Part shown: positions 30,636 through 39,757 of the stretch, piece after piece | Numbering within the stretch: the stretch's first letter is position 1 | Layout: every line of letters begins with the position of its first letter | NCBI RefSeq assembly: GCF_002797915.1 | Contig: NZ_PGTY01000001.1 | Coordinates: forward strand, 1,488,001 to 1,552,000 | Origin: Yoonia maricola | GTDB taxonomy: Bacteria > Pseudomonadota > Alphaproteobacteria > Rhodobacterales > Rhodobacteraceae | Length of the DNA stretch: 64,000 nucleotides | Direction: 5' to 3' | Made by a program: the position numbers and the translations under genes | The notes under the pieces: generated by a model | Databases searched by the model: none | Told to the model about the DNA's origin: nothing | What the model saw: only the letters and a program-made list of their open reading frames with translations

Positions 30636-32081
30636 ATGACCAGAGCAATCATGATCCAGGGCGCAGGCTCGAATGTGGGCAAATCCATGCTGGTCGCGGG
30701 CATTGCGCGTGCATGCGTGAAACGCGGCATGTCGGTGGCCCCTTTCAAGCCACAAAACATGTCCAACAATGCCGCCGTGACCGCCGATGGGGGTGAGATA
30801 GGACGTGCGCAGGCGCTGCAGGCGATGGCCTGCGGGTTGGACCCCTTGGTGGATATGAACCCCGTCCTGTTGAAGCCAGAGTCCGAGATCGGTGCACAAG
30901 TTATTGTACAGGGTAAACGCTTTGCCACGATGAAAGCGCGCGACTATGGCAAGCAGAAATCCAAGCTGATGCCACCTGTCCTGGACAGCTTTCGCCGCAT
31001 AGGCAAAGATCGCGATCTGGTGATTGTCGAAGGCGCTGGCAGCCCCGCAGAGGTAAACTTGCGTGCCGGTGATATTGCGAACATGGGGTTTGCCTCTGCC
31101 GCCAATGTCCCCGTCGTTCTGGTTGGCGATATCGACCGGGGCGGGGTTATCGCACAATTGGTCGGTACTCATGCGGTCTTGCCACCGGAAGATGAGGCAT
31201 TGATCAAAGGTTTTGCCATCAACAAGTTTCGTGGTGACACCACGCTGTTTGCCGAAGGCATGGACATCATCGCCGCGCGCACGGATTGGACGCCGTTAGG
31301 GATTATCCCGTGGTTTGCCGATGCGTGGAAGCTGCCTGCGGAAGACGTGATGGACATTGCCAGCCGCAAAGGTGGTGCAATCAAAATCGCCGTGCCGCGC
31401 CTGAACCGTATCGCCAACTTTGACGACCTTGATCCGTTGACAGCCACCGCGGATGTCACGGTTGAGATTATCGAGGCAGGACGCCCCCTGCCAGGTGACG
31501 CTGATCTGGTGATTATTCCGGGGTCTAAATCGACCATCGCTGATCTGGCCCATTTCAGAGCGCAGGGCTGGGACGTTGATCTTGCCGCACATGTGCGCCG
31601 CGGTGGCCATGTGCTGGGCGTTTGTGGCGGGTATCAAATGCTGGGGACAGAGATCATTGATGACGACGGGATCGAAGGCGCGCCCGCGCGCGTGCCCGGC
31701 CTTGGTTTGCTGAACGTCCGCACTGTAATGGTGCCACATAAACGGCTGGCGCTGTCTGAGGCAACCTATCTGGCAACGGGTGACCGGGTGAGCGGTTATG
31801 AGATCCATATCGGCATGACCGAAGGGCCTGATTGCAACAGGGCGTGGCTGTCACTTCATGGACGCAACGAAGGTGCGACGTCAGCGGATGGAAAGGTTAT
31901 GGGGTGTTATCTGCACGGGTTGTTTGCTGCAGATGCGTTTCGAGCGGCTTTTCTTGCAAGCATCGGAAAACCAGTCACCGCGCATGATTACACGCAAAGT
32001 ATTGAAGACACACTTGATGCGCTTGCAGATCACCTGGAAGCTCACATGGACATTCATCAGTTACTGACGCTAGCGGGCTAG
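30636..32081 (+). CDS. cobQ: adenosylcobyric acid synthase
   Basis: A 481-residue enzyme that amidates four side chains of adenosylcobyrinic a,c-diamide. The N-terminal ATP-binding domain has GAGSNVGKS at about residues 8-16 and [12 protein letters not shown]; the C-terminal class I glutaminase domain has its nucleophile Cys330 in [11 protein letters not shown] and its His in [11 protein letters not shown] 30636 follows a GAAGGGA ribosome site. No other cob genes and no cobalamin riboswitch are evident. Its stop overlaps the convergent gene by 4 bp. Confidence 0.95.
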   Translation: MTRAIMIQGAGSNVGKSMLVAGIARACVKRGMSVAPFKPQNMSNNAAVTADGGEIGRAQALQAMACGLDPLVDMNPVLLKPESEIGAQVIVQGKRFATMKARDYGKQKSKLMPPVLDSFRRIGKDRDLVIVEGAGSPAEVNLRAGDIANMGFASAANVPVVLVGDIDRGGVIAQLVGTHAVLPPEDEALIKGFAINKFRGDTTLFAEGMDIIAARTDWTPLGIIPWFADAWKLPAEDVMDIASRKGGAIKIAVPRLNRIANFDDLDPLTATADVTVEIIEAGRPLPGDADLVIIPGSKSTIADLAHFRAQGWDVDLAAHVRRGGHVLGVCGGYQMLGTEIIDDDGIEGAPARVPGLGLLNVRTVMVPHKRLALSEATYLATGDRVSGYEIHIGMTEGPDCNRAWLSLHGRNEGATSADGKVMGCYLHGLFAADAFRAAFLASIGKPVTAHDYTQSIEDTLDALADHLEAHMDIHQLLTLAG

Positions 32082-32788
32082 CCTTCGCCCATCTCACGGC
32101 TGGTCAGGACGCGGTTGATTTCGCGACGCACCATCTTGCGCACGTTGCGCGTGATCCGTTCGCCCAACTCACCGCCCAACTCATCATGAACAATTTCTAC
32201 GACGAGGGCGCGCAATGCCTCTTCATCGAAACCCGACATCACTGACGCGGCCAGCGCACCCTGATCAGCGTCAGACAGGTTTTCAATCGCGGCATCCAAA
32301 GCAGGTTCAGCGGTTTCTTGCGTATCGGAGGACTGTGGCGCATCTGCATCATGCAATGTGGCCGTATCTACCATTTGGACGGCTTTCACAGCCTCGCGTG
32401 CCGAATCGTTCACCGATGTCGGGAACGCGCTCTCGGCCCAGGCCGCTTTGCCAAAGCTTTCGCCCTCGTCCGCCTCCCAGTCATCAAATTGCGTGGTTAC
32501 CGCCGCTTCCAATTCGGCAATCGTGGCTTCCAGACCGGATTTATCGAACCGTTTTACCGGCGGCAGGTTAGGGGCGGTTCTGGCAGGTGCAGTATATGCA
32601 ATGCCTGTATTTACTGGCGCTGTCGCAATTTCGTCATCATGCACCCGCTGTTCGGGCGTCAGGATAAGCCGGTCCAAAAGAATGCGCGAACGTGTGCGCG
32701 ACGGCTCTTTGTGCGACACGAAATCACGCACTGATGAAACGAGATCATCAATATCATCAGTTGGCGCCATCTTGGACATCCCGTTCAT
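32078..32788 (-). CDS. hypothetical acidic protein with conserved basic C-terminal helix
   Basis: A 236-residue protein. It is acidic and low in complexity in the middle (residues about 55-170), with a conserved-looking C-terminal helical segment ([37 protein letters not shown]). The architecture, a disordered acidic stretch followed by a C-terminal helix of this type, recalls PopZ/DUF2497 polar organisers of alphaproteobacteria, but I cannot confirm homology by eye. It lies downstream of the TolC-type gene on the same strand (61-bp gap). Confidence 0.6.
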   Translation of the reverse strand: MNGMSKMAPTDDIDDLVSSVRDFVSHKEPSRTRSRILLDRLILTPEQRVHDDEIATAPVNTGIAYTAPARTAPNLPPVKRFDKSGLEATIAELEAAVTTQFDDWEADEGESFGKAAWAESAFPTSVNDSAREAVKAVQMVDTATLHDADAPQSSDTQETAEPALDAAIENLSDADQGALAASVMSGFDEEALRALVVEIVHDELGGELGERITRNVRKMVRREINRVLTSREMGEG

Positions 32789-32849
32789 CCCAAATTCTCA
32801 CTCAGTAACAAAACTTTAGCGAACAGCACAAAACCGGACAACTGCGGCG

Positions 32850-34220
32850 TCAGTCTTTTCCGATAGCTTCCAGAACGCGGTCAAGTGCGGCCCCCTGCGA
32901 TGACAGCGCTGATGGGGAATCTTTGACCAGATTATAATACTCGGATGGGTCATACTGCTGGACCGGGAGGTTGAGGTGATCCGCCGTCAAAAGCCCCATC
33001 GCCGACAAGAGCGCATAAGAGGCAATCACCTCTGACGCCTGTGCCGCGATGCGGTTTGTTTGCGCATCCAAAAGCTCTTGCTCAGCGTTTAGCACTTCCA
33101 ATGTTGTCCGTGAGCCAAGGGTTGCCTCTTCGCGAACACCATCAAAGGCAACCTGTGCTGCTCTGATTTGCTGTTCCGACGCCTGACGTGATGCCTGTGC
33201 GACCTGCAGTGATGCGAAGGCATTCCCGACTTCTTGCTCAATCGCGATCGTTGTTTGAAGCAAAGATGCCCGTGAAGCATCACGGTTGGCCTGTGCTTCT
33301 CTGATCTGACTTAGGAGTGAACCACCCAGATAAATAGGACCGCTGATGCTGACCCCCACCTGTGCGGTTCTGTTTGATTCCTCATCTACACTAACGAAGC
33401 TTTCCAACCCTACAGTCGGTCGCTTTGCTGCCTCTGCGCCCAAAATATTGAGTTCAGCCGCAGAAACAGTGTGCTGCGCTTCCAAAATGTCGGGGTGGTT
33501 GCGGACGGCAAATGCTTTGGCGTCATCAATGGTCCGTGACACAGGTGCAGGGCTGACAGCACGCGGACCGCCCGGCGCGCGCCCCACAGCGGCTTGATAT
33601 TCCTCAATTGCCTGCGCCAAATCGCCTTGGGCGCTTGCCAGTTCACTGCGTGCAGCAGCAAGACGGGCTTCTGCCAGTGCCACATCCGTGCGGGTGACTT
33701 CACCAACTTCAAAGCGGTCCTGTGCCGCGCGGAATTCCTGCGTGATGACGCGCACGTTGTTTTGACGCAATTGCACGAATTCACCCGTACTACGCACGGA
33801 CATATAAGCCTGAACGCCGCGCAGCAACACATCCTGTTCGATCCCGCGCAACGTCTGCCTTGTACCAAGCACGACCTCTTTTTGCGCATCAATCCCAAGC
33901 CGGTTCACCCCGAAATCATAAAGCGTCAGATTGGCCGAGATAAGTGCAAGCACCGAGTCAGTAGTTGCGATGCTTGTAAGCTCGGTTTCGGTGCGTGTGC
34001 GTTCTGCGGTAATTGACCAGCTGATTACCGGCAGCGTCGCGGCAACAGATTGTGCAACCCCTTCATCGGCAGCACGTAACAGTGCACGGTTTTGCTCGAG
34101 CAAACCGGAGTTATTGTAAGCGGCAGTCAGCGCCTCTGCCAGCGTATCGGCTTTCAATGCCGGTGCGGCTGCGAATGACAGCACAATAGCGATTGTAGCA
34201 AGTCCCTTACGTTTGATCAT
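32850..34220 (-). CDS. tolC: TolC family outer-membrane efflux protein
   Basis: A 456-residue protein with a Sec signal peptide (residues 1-24, cleavage after LKA) and two tandem TolC/OEP repeats of long helices (about 30-220 and 240-430), typical of the trimeric outer-membrane tunnel of type I secretion and RND efflux. Helical features include LAEARLAAARSELASAQGDLAQAIEEY and a matching stretch near the C terminus. No inner-membrane partner or adaptor is adjacent. It follows the methyltransferase gene by 58 bp on the same strand, a probable operon. Confidence 0.92.
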   Translation of the reverse strand: MIKRKGLATIAIVLSFAAAPALKADTLAEALTAAYNNSGLLEQNRALLRAADEGVAQSVAATLPVISWSITAERTRTETELTSIATTDSVLALISANLTLYDFGVNRLGIDAQKEVVLGTRQTLRGIEQDVLLRGVQAYMSVRSTGEFVQLRQNNVRVITQEFRAAQDRFEVGEVTRTDVALAEARLAAARSELASAQGDLAQAIEEYQAAVGRAPGGPRAVSPAPVSRTIDDAKAFAVRNHPDILEAQHTVSAAELNILGAEAAKRPTVGLESFVSVDEESNRTAQVGVSISGPIYLGGSLLSQIREAQANRDASRASLLQTTIAIEQEVGNAFASLQVAQASRQASEQQIRAAQVAFDGVREEATLGSRTTLEVLNAEQELLDAQTNRIAAQASEVIASYALLSAMGLLTADHLNLPVQQYDPSEYYNLVKDSPSALSSQGAALDRVLEAIGKD

Positions 34221-34278
34221 GCGATACCCTTACCTGTTTTATAGTTGGCACGCGAAACCTCGTGCAAACGCTGACTTT

Positions 34279-34932
34279 TTAAAGCGCGAAGACGCTGTCC
34301 TTTTCAAAGCCTGCAAGAACCGGTGCGCTGGCGTTGAAAGAGAAACGCCAATTCACCGCGCCATCAATTTTATGCCCGATCCGTACAACGCCCAACGTGC
34401 CTTCGGCACAGACGGCGGCAATGCGACCACCTTCACGAAGCTGGTCCAACAGCGCCGCCGGGATTTGTTCTACACCACCTTGCAGGATAATAATGTCGTA
34501 AGGGCCTGATTTCGCGGCACCTTCGTTTAATGCGCCAGTCATGACAGCGGCATTGTCAGCACCGTGTTGCGACAAGAGCGACTGCGCATCCTGCGCGCGG
34601 GCGTCATCATCTTCAACTGCCACGACGAAATCGCTCATATGCGCCAGAACAGCCGTCGAATACCCCAGACCGCACGCAATATCGAGCACGACATGTTGCG
34701 GCTGGATGTCCAGTGCATCGATCATCTTGGCCAATGTCCGCGGCTCAAGCATCATACGCCCACTGCCGATATCCAGGTTTTCGCCTACATAGGCCGCCTC
34801 GCGCTTTGCATCCGGCACAAACGCCTCGCGCGGTACGGCAAGCATGGCGTCAATAATCGGGAATTTGGTCACATCCGAAGGACGCACCTGCGTATCGACC
34901 ATCATCGTGCGGCGGGAGGTATAATCAGTCAC
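34279..34932 (-). CDS. pcm: protein-L-isoaspartate O-methyltransferase family protein
   Basis: A 217-residue SAM-dependent methyltransferase of the isoaspartyl methyltransferase family: VDTQVRPSDV and MLAVPREAFVP near the start, then motif I VLDIACGLGYSTAVLA near residue 80. The usual GTGSGY of true repair enzymes reads ACGLGYS, so repair activity is likely but not assured; a divergent paralogue is possible. It heads a minus-strand pcm-tolC-hypothetical cluster, an arrangement I associate with Roseobacters. Confidence 0.8.
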   Translation of the reverse strand: MTDYTSRRTMMVDTQVRPSDVTKFPIIDAMLAVPREAFVPDAKREAAYVGENLDIGSGRMMLEPRTLAKMIDALDIQPQHVVLDIACGLGYSTAVLAHMSDFVVAVEDDDARAQDAQSLLSQHGADNAAVMTGALNEGAAKSGPYDIIILQGGVEQIPAALLDQLREGGRIAAVCAEGTLGVVRIGHKIDGAVNWRFSFNASAPVLAGFEKDSVFAL

Positions 34933-35248
34933 GCTCTAAACTCTTTCGTTCAGTATTTTTAGGGTGTGATGCCACAGATGGCGCAAGGCAGCAACATTGA
35001 TGATGTCGCATAGCGGGCAAGCTGTTCCCCTTGGTGCAATCTCAACACAACGTACTGAGCAATCAGCAAAGAATTGCCACGATACGCCCCCGGCAAAGCA
35101 TCATGTCTCTGGTTGCACGGCAGTCTTGCTGCATACGAAACAGGCAATCGGGCGGCAGATGCTTAATCTTTAGACTTCGCGATATCACATCTACTGAAAA
35201 TCGAGAGTGGAAATAGACCTTCTTCAATGCGACAGCGATGACAGCAGC
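34933..35248. promoter_or_regulatory. promoter region between pcm and nasT, with sigma-54-like site
   Basis: A 316-bp spacer with no credible gene. At 35118-35131 a GG-N10-GC pair (GGCAGTCTTGCTGC) resembles a sigma-54 -24/-12 promoter, though the -12 half is imperfect (CTGC instead of TTGC). It lies about 118 bp upstream of nasT. Nitrogen-controlled sigma-54/NtrC transcription of nas genes is common, but no clear NtrC binding pair was found, so this is weak. Confidence 0.35.
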
Positions 35249-35833
35249 ATGAGTGAAAATCTCCGTATTCTTGTTGTCGAAACTGACCCTGCGCGCGTGC
35301 GCGACATCGTTGATGCGCTCAATGACGCAGGCTGGACCGATGTGAAGGCGCTTGGCCAGATTTCAGCGCTGGATCGCACGGTCAAGGAGTTTGCACCCGA
35401 TATTGTCTTGATCGACCTCGCCCACCCTGACCGCGATACGTTGGAACATATCACTCTCGCCTCAGAAACCGACAAGCGCGCAGTCGCTCTGTTTGTTGAT
35501 CGCACGGATGACACACTGACCAAGGCCGCCCTGAACGCAGGCGTCAGTGCTTATGTGGTTGATGGCCTGACCATGGGCCGGATCAAACCTGTCCTGGAAA
35601 CGGCAATCGCCCGGTTCAAGGTCATTCGTCAGATGCAATCCGAACTGGACGCAGCCAAGCAGGCGCTGGAAGACCGCAAGACAATCGACCGCGCCAAAGG
35701 GTTCTTGATGCGTCAGCGCGGCCTGTCCGAGGACGCAGCCTATAGCCTGATGCGCAAGACCGCGATGGACCAAGGGCGTAAGGTGATCGAGGTCGCAAAT
35801 GCGCTTGTCACGGCAGCGGATCTTCTTTCATGA
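35249..35833 (+). CDS. nasT: NasT, ANTAR-domain antitermination regulator of nitrate assimilation
   Basis: A 194-residue two-domain protein. Residues about 4-120 form a receiver-like domain (IRILVVE-type first strand; Asp56 in IVLIDLAHPD at the phospho-acceptor position). Residues about 135-190 are the ANTAR RNA-binding domain (LEDRKTIDRAKGFLMRQRGLS, then AYSLMRKTAMDQGRKVIEVA). NasT binds paired hexaloop hairpins in leader RNA and prevents termination; without nitrate it is held by NasS. ATG 35249 begins at the conserved core. The stop overlaps the nasS start (ATGA). A matching leader lies at 37093-37188. Confidence 0.92.
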   Translation: MSENLRILVVETDPARVRDIVDALNDAGWTDVKALGQISALDRTVKEFAPDIVLIDLAHPDRDTLEHITLASETDKRAVALFVDRTDDTLTKAALNAGVSAYVVDGLTMGRIKPVLETAIARFKVIRQMQSELDAAKQALEDRKTIDRAKGFLMRQRGLSEDAAYSLMRKTAMDQGRKVIEVANALVTAADLLS

Positions 35834-36966
35834 CAGGGATTGTGCTGAATTGCGGATATGTGCCGCTTGTCGACTGCGCGCCGTTGGTCATCGCCAAAGA
35901 GCTTGGCTTTGCCGCAGAAGAAGGGTTGGAGCTGAACCTGATCCGCCAGCCGTCTTGGTCGGCATTACGGGACATGCTGGCACTGGGGCATCTGGATGCT
36001 GCACAAATGCTCTCACCCATGCCGGTTGCGATGTCGATGGGCATTGGCGGGCTTCCAGCCCAAATTGACACCCTCATGGTCCTTTCGGTCAACGGGACCG
36101 TATTTGGGGCGTCAAAAGCTTTGGCAACTACGTTTGGCGACATTCCCTTTGGTGATGCAAAGGCCCTGTTAGAATGTATCGCCGCATATGAAGATGACCG
36201 ACCGCTGCGCATCGGGGTGCCATTCCACTATGCCATGCATCGGCTGTTGCTATCTTATTGGACGGCAACCGTGCCCGCGCTCAAGATCGAAGAAATCACT
36301 GTTCCACCACCACGCATGGCCGATGCTGTGTCAGAAGGCCATGTCGATGCTTTCTGGGTGGGTGAACCATGGGGCAGCGTCGCTGTGCAGCGCGGTGTCG
36401 CGCAGTTGATGATGACAGGCAGCGATGTGTGGAAATTCGCCCCCGAAAAGGTACTGGCCGCCCGCCACGACTGGATTGCCGAAAACGACGATGCCGTACG
36501 CCGACTGATGCGGGCCGTCTATGGGGCTGCCAAATGGCTTGATGCGCGACAGAATAAACCATTGGCCATCGAAATTCTGGGCCGCAGTGAACATTTGAAT
36601 TTGTCGCCCGAATTGATTGATCCTGCGGTGACGGGCCATTTGACGCCGGGACTTGGCCAACCGCCTGTTGCCGTGCAGCGATTCTTGCAGTTCCACAAAT
36701 ACGCCGCCAACTTTCCCTGGCGCAGTCAGGCCGCGTGGATCGCAAAACAGCTTGGCGCAGATGCGGATGGGATTGCACGGGCCAAGCAATGCTTCCGCTC
36801 TGACCTTTATCGCAAGCATCTGAATGGCATTGGCGCTGATTTGCCCGGCGCATCCGAAAAAATCGAAGGATCGTTGAAGTTTGAAACGGCTGTTGCCTCG
36901 ACGCACGGGCATATGATTCTTGCCCCTGATGCCTTCTTTGATGGCAGCATGTTCGATTTCACCTGA
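35830..36966 (+). CDS. nasS: NasS, cytoplasmic nitrate sensor
   Basis: A 378-residue NrtA/CmpA-family nitrate-binding protein: LNCGYVPLVDCAPLVIAKELGF at the start, LDAAQMLSPMPVAMSMG near residue 55, VDAFWVGEPWG near 172. Unlike the NrtA-type protein encoded downstream it has no signal peptide, so it stays in the cytoplasm as expected for NasS. Known NasS sequesters NasT until nitrate or nitrite binds. Its ATG overlaps the nasT stop, giving coupled 1:1 synthesis. It precedes the leader RNA and the nrt-nir-nas genes. Confidence 0.92.
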   Translation: MTGIVLNCGYVPLVDCAPLVIAKELGFAAEEGLELNLIRQPSWSALRDMLALGHLDAAQMLSPMPVAMSMGIGGLPAQIDTLMVLSVNGTVFGASKALATTFGDIPFGDAKALLECIAAYEDDRPLRIGVPFHYAMHRLLLSYWTATVPALKIEEITVPPPRMADAVSEGHVDAFWVGEPWGSVAVQRGVAQLMMTGSDVWKFAPEKVLAARHDWIAENDDAVRRLMRAVYGAAKWLDARQNKPLAIEILGRSEHLNLSPELIDPAVTGHLTPGLGQPPVAVQRFLQFHKYAANFPWRSQAAWIAKQLGADADGIARAKQCFRSDLYRKHLNGIGADLPGASEKIEGSLKFETAVASTHGHMILAPDAFFDGSMFDFT

Positions 36967-36992
36967 ATTTCTGACCAATTCTTAGGCAGTTT

Positions 36993-37003
36993 CTGCATTG
37001 CAG
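36993..37003. promoter_or_regulatory. palindrome upstream of the nas leader
   Basis: A perfect 11-bp palindrome, CTGCA-T-TGCAG, lies 90 bp upstream of the P1 hairpin in the nasS-nrtA spacer. Partial copies of the half-site recur near 37032-37044. It may be an activator site (NtrC-like sites are also TGCA-rich) for a promoter driving the leader. No clear -35/-10 was identified. Confidence 0.35.
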
Positions 37004-37092
37004 CGCAAAAGATATCGATAACGCCGATTTAAAATTGCGTTGCAGCCGGCCATCCCCCAATTTCATTTCAAAGGGCATCGACGCCTTCATAT

Positions 37093-37147
37093 ATGCGCAA
37101 ACCACTGTCGGTTCACGCATCATACAAAGAGCAAAGCCGCTCGTTTG
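37093..37147 (+). promoter_or_regulatory. NasT-responsive leader RNA: paired ANTAR hairpins P1 and P2
   Basis: P1 (37093-37120) has stem ATGCG/CGCAT, a symmetric ca/ca internal loop, stem AACC/GGTT and hexaloop ACTGTC. Four bases later P2 (37125-37147) has stem CAAA/TTTG plus GAGC/GCTC, one bulged G, and hexaloop AAAGCC. Both hexaloops have A at position 1 and G at position 4, the signature recognised by dimeric ANTAR proteins. P2 overlaps the 5' arm of the following terminator, so P2 and terminator exclude each other. This is the expected NasT target in front of nrtA. Confidence 0.85.
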
Positions 37148-37197
37148 GAACACGGATCTCCTCCTCCGTGAACTAAACGAGCGGCTTTTATGTTTTT
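37133..37197 (+). terminator. leader terminator of the nas operon
   Basis: A perfect 14-bp stem (37133-37146 with 37175-37188) encloses a second hairpin (CACGGA at 37151-37156 with TCCGTG at 37165-37170). It is followed by TTTATGTTTTT. It ends 41 bp before the nrtA start. Its 5' arm is shared with the loop and 3' strand of P2, the layout of an ANTAR-controlled attenuator. Confidence 0.88.
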
Positions 37198-37229
37198 GCC
37201 CTTTGGGGCTTGGGAAAAGGAATTACAGT

Positions 37230-38600
37230 ATGAATACAATGCGTGCCATGATGCTAGCGAGTGCCAGTCTGCTCGCCACCACTGCCTCTGCCGAGTTTTT
37301 AGAGCTTGAAAAGGACGAATTAACATTCGGCTTTATTAAACTCACCGACATGGCCCCTTTGGCCGTCGCCTATGAGCTAGGCTTTTTCGAAGACGAAGGT
37401 CTTTTCGTCACGCTCGAAGCGCAAGCCAACTGGAAGGTTCTACTGGACGGCGTGATTAGCGGACAGCTTGACGGCGCACACATGCTGGCCGGTCAGCCTT
37501 TGGCTGCGACTATTGGCTACGGCACCGAGGCGCACATTATTACACCCTTCTCGATGGACCTGAACGGGAATGCCATTACCGTGTCCAATGAAATTTGGGA
37601 AGAAATGAAGCCTAATGTCCCCCTCATGGACGACGGCCGCCCACAGCACCCGATCAGCGCCAGCGCGCTGGCGCCTGTTGTTGAAGATTACCAAGATCAA
37701 GGTATTCCCTTCAACATGGGTATGGTCTTCCCCGTATCCACCCACAACTACGAAATCCGGTACTGGCTGGCTGCGGGTGGTCTAGAACCCGGCTACTACA
37801 GCCCACAGGATATTTCTGGCCAAATTGGCGCGGACGTCCTGCTCTCTGTTACACCGCCACCGCAGATGCCAGCCACGATGGAATCGGGCACAATCTATGG
37901 CTACGCCGTGGGTGAGCCATGGAACCAACAGGCCGTGTTCAAGGGCATCGGTGTGCCGGTGATCACAGACTATGATATGTGGAAAAACAACCCTGAAAAA
38001 GTGTTCGGCATTACAGATGAGTTCGCCGAAGAGAACCCCAACACCACACTGGCGCTGACCAAAGCACTGATCCGCGCAGCCATGTGGCTGGACGAAAACG
38101 ACAATGCGAACCGGCCCGAGGCGGTCGAAATGCTCGCACGTTCTGAGTATGTCGGCGCTGACTATGACGTGATCGCAAATTCGATGACCGGCTTCTTCGA
38201 GTTTGAGAAAGGCGATGTGCGCCCGGCACCTGACTTCAACGTCTTCTTCCGCTACAACGCGACATACCCTTACTACTCTGACGCAATCTGGTACCTCACC
38301 CAGATGCGCCGCTGGGGCCAAATTCCTGAGACCATGTCGGATGAGTGGTACTTTGAGACCGCGGCCGAGGTGTATCGCCCCGACATCTATCTTGAAGCGG
38401 CCCGTATGCTAGTCGACGAAGGTATGGCAAATGAGGCCGATTTCCCTTGGGACAGCGACGGCTTCAAAGAAGCGACCCCTGCCGCCGACATCATTGATGG
38501 GATCGGCTACGACGGGCGCACACCAAACGCCTATATCGATAGCCTGCCAATTGGCCTGAAGAGCGGCCAAACAGTCGTCGACAACGAAATCCAAGGCTAA
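37230..38600 (+). CDS. nrtA: nitrate ABC transporter substrate-binding protein
   Basis: A 456-residue CmpA/NrtA-family binding protein. ATG 37230 (AAAAGGA ribosome site) opens a Sec signal peptide cleaved after about residue 23 (TASA). The mature part shows [51 protein letters not shown] and a long C-terminal lobe. The frame upstream to 37035 crosses the leader RNA and is not coding. It binds nitrate (possibly nitrite) in the periplasm for NrtB and the ATPase. It is the first gene after the leader and is followed by a hairpin that may keep its expression above that of the permease. Confidence 0.92.
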   Translation: MNTMRAMMLASASLLATTASAEFLELEKDELTFGFIKLTDMAPLAVAYELGFFEDEGLFVTLEAQANWKVLLDGVISGQLDGAHMLAGQPLAATIGYGTEAHIITPFSMDLNGNAITVSNEIWEEMKPNVPLMDDGRPQHPISASALAPVVEDYQDQGIPFNMGMVFPVSTHNYEIRYWLAAGGLEPGYYSPQDISGQIGADVLLSVTPPPQMPATMESGTIYGYAVGEPWNQQAVFKGIGVPVITDYDMWKNNPEKVFGITDEFAEENPNTTLALTKALIRAAMWLDENDNANRPEAVEMLARSEYVGADYDVIANSMTGFFEFEKGDVRPAPDFNVFFRYNATYPYYSDAIWYLTQMRRWGQIPETMSDEWYFETAAEVYRPDIYLEAARMLVDEGMANEADFPWDSDGFKEATPAADIIDGIGYDGRTPNAYIDSLPIGLKSGQTVVDNEIQG

Positions 38601-38608
38601 TCGCTCTG

Positions 38609-38650
38609 GCCCACCTTGCGGATGCGTAAGGTGGGCTTCAGCCCACCCTT
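38609..38650 (+). promoter_or_regulatory. double hairpin between nrtA and nrtB
   Basis: GCCCACCTT (38609-38617), AAGGTGGGC (38628-38636) and GCCCACCCTT (38641-38650) allow two competing hairpins sharing the middle arm; the second has a TTCA tetraloop and is followed by CTTTC. It is probably an RNA-stabilising or partial-termination element that lowers permease relative to binding protein. The GGTGGG/CCCACC core is shared with the palindrome inside valS, suggesting a dispersed repeat family. Confidence 0.55.
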
Positions 38651-38678
38651 CTTTCAAAGCAGCAAATGGATCACACCC

Positions 38679-39752
38679 ATGACCGCGATTGACCCAGATA
38701 CACTTGACGTTGAGGCCCGCCGCGCGCGCCGTTTCACACGCATCAACAAGGCTGACGCATGGTTCAAAGTCTTTGGCCTGTCATGGATGACACCCATCCT
38801 GAAAGCCGCCGCAGGGGATAATCCCCGCGCACAGGTCAAGGAAATCTGGCAACTGCTGGGCGTCCCATTGCTGGCCATCGCAGCGTTCCTGATCGCTTGG
38901 GGCACATTGGCGCCTAAAGTCCAAACATCCCTCGGCGCCGTACCAGGCCCGTCTCAGGTTTGGGAGCAGGTCGGCGTGTTGCATGCAGACGCGCTGCGCG
39001 AGGGTGAAAGGGCTGTCGCATTCTACGAACGCCAAGAGGCGCGCAATGCAGAGCTGATCGCAAACGGCAATGCAGACCGCGTACGTGAGCGTATCTATAC
39101 CGGCAAGCCTACATACTACGATCAAATCTGGACCTCTATCAAAACGGTCTTCTTTGGCTTTCTCATCGCCTCTGTGGTCGCCATCCCACTGGGCATTGCG
39201 GCTGGCCTTTCTGTTACAGCAAACGCCGCTCTCAACCCGCTTATTCAAATCTTCAAACCAGTTTCGCCACTGGCATGGCTGCCCATCGTTACAATGATTG
39301 TTTCTGCCGTCTACACCACCAATGATGGTATGTTCTCGAAATCATTTCTGATCTCGGCCATCACAGTGACGCTCTGCTCGCTCTGGCCCACGCTCATCAA
39401 CACGGCGCTTGGCGTCAGCAGCATCGATAAAGACCTCGTCAGTGTGTCTCGCGTATTGAAAATGAATACCTATACCAAGATCACCAAACTGGTACTGCCC
39501 TCTGCCTTGCCGCTGATCTTTACAGGTCTGCGTCTGTCGCTTGGTGTGGGTTGGATGGTCTTGATCGCGGCTGAAATGCTGGCGCAGAACCCCGGTCTTG
39601 GCAAATTCGTTTGGGATGAATTCCAGAACGGGTCGTCCCAGTCACTGGCCCGCATCATGGTCGCCGTCTTCACCATCGGCATCATCGGCTTCCTGTTGGA
39701 CCGGGTCATGTATGCTCTGCAATCCATGTTCACTTTCTCAAATAACCGGTGA
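38679..39752 (+). CDS. nrtB: nitrate ABC transporter permease
   Basis: A 357-residue permease. A cytoplasmic N terminus of about 60 residues leads to a first membrane helix (LLAIAAFLIAWGTLAP), a hydrophilic loop of about 70 residues, then five helices with the binding-protein-dependent permease EAA-type loop (SRVLKMNTYTKITKLVLPSALPLIFTGLRLSLG near residues 250-285). The N-terminal extension and loop make it longer than cyanobacterial NrtB (about 275 residues). ATG 38679 is preferred over the frame from 38616, which runs through the hairpin. Confidence 0.9.
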   Translation: MTAIDPDTLDVEARRARRFTRINKADAWFKVFGLSWMTPILKAAAGDNPRAQVKEIWQLLGVPLLAIAAFLIAWGTLAPKVQTSLGAVPGPSQVWEQVGVLHADALREGERAVAFYERQEARNAELIANGNADRVRERIYTGKPTYYDQIWTSIKTVFFGFLIASVVAIPLGIAAGLSVTANAALNPLIQIFKPVSPLAWLPIVTMIVSAVYTTNDGMFSKSFLISAITVTLCSLWPTLINTALGVSSIDKDLVSVSRVLKMNTYTKITKLVLPSALPLIFTGLRLSLGVGWMVLIAAEMLAQNPGLGKFVWDEFQNGSSQSLARIMVAVFTIGIIGFLLDRVMYALQSMFTFSNNR

Positions 39753-39757
39753 TCCAG

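Noticed and set aside
37035..37229. N-terminal extension of NrtA
   Set aside because: The open frame crosses the P1/P2/terminator leader; the ribosome site and signal peptide place the start at 37230.
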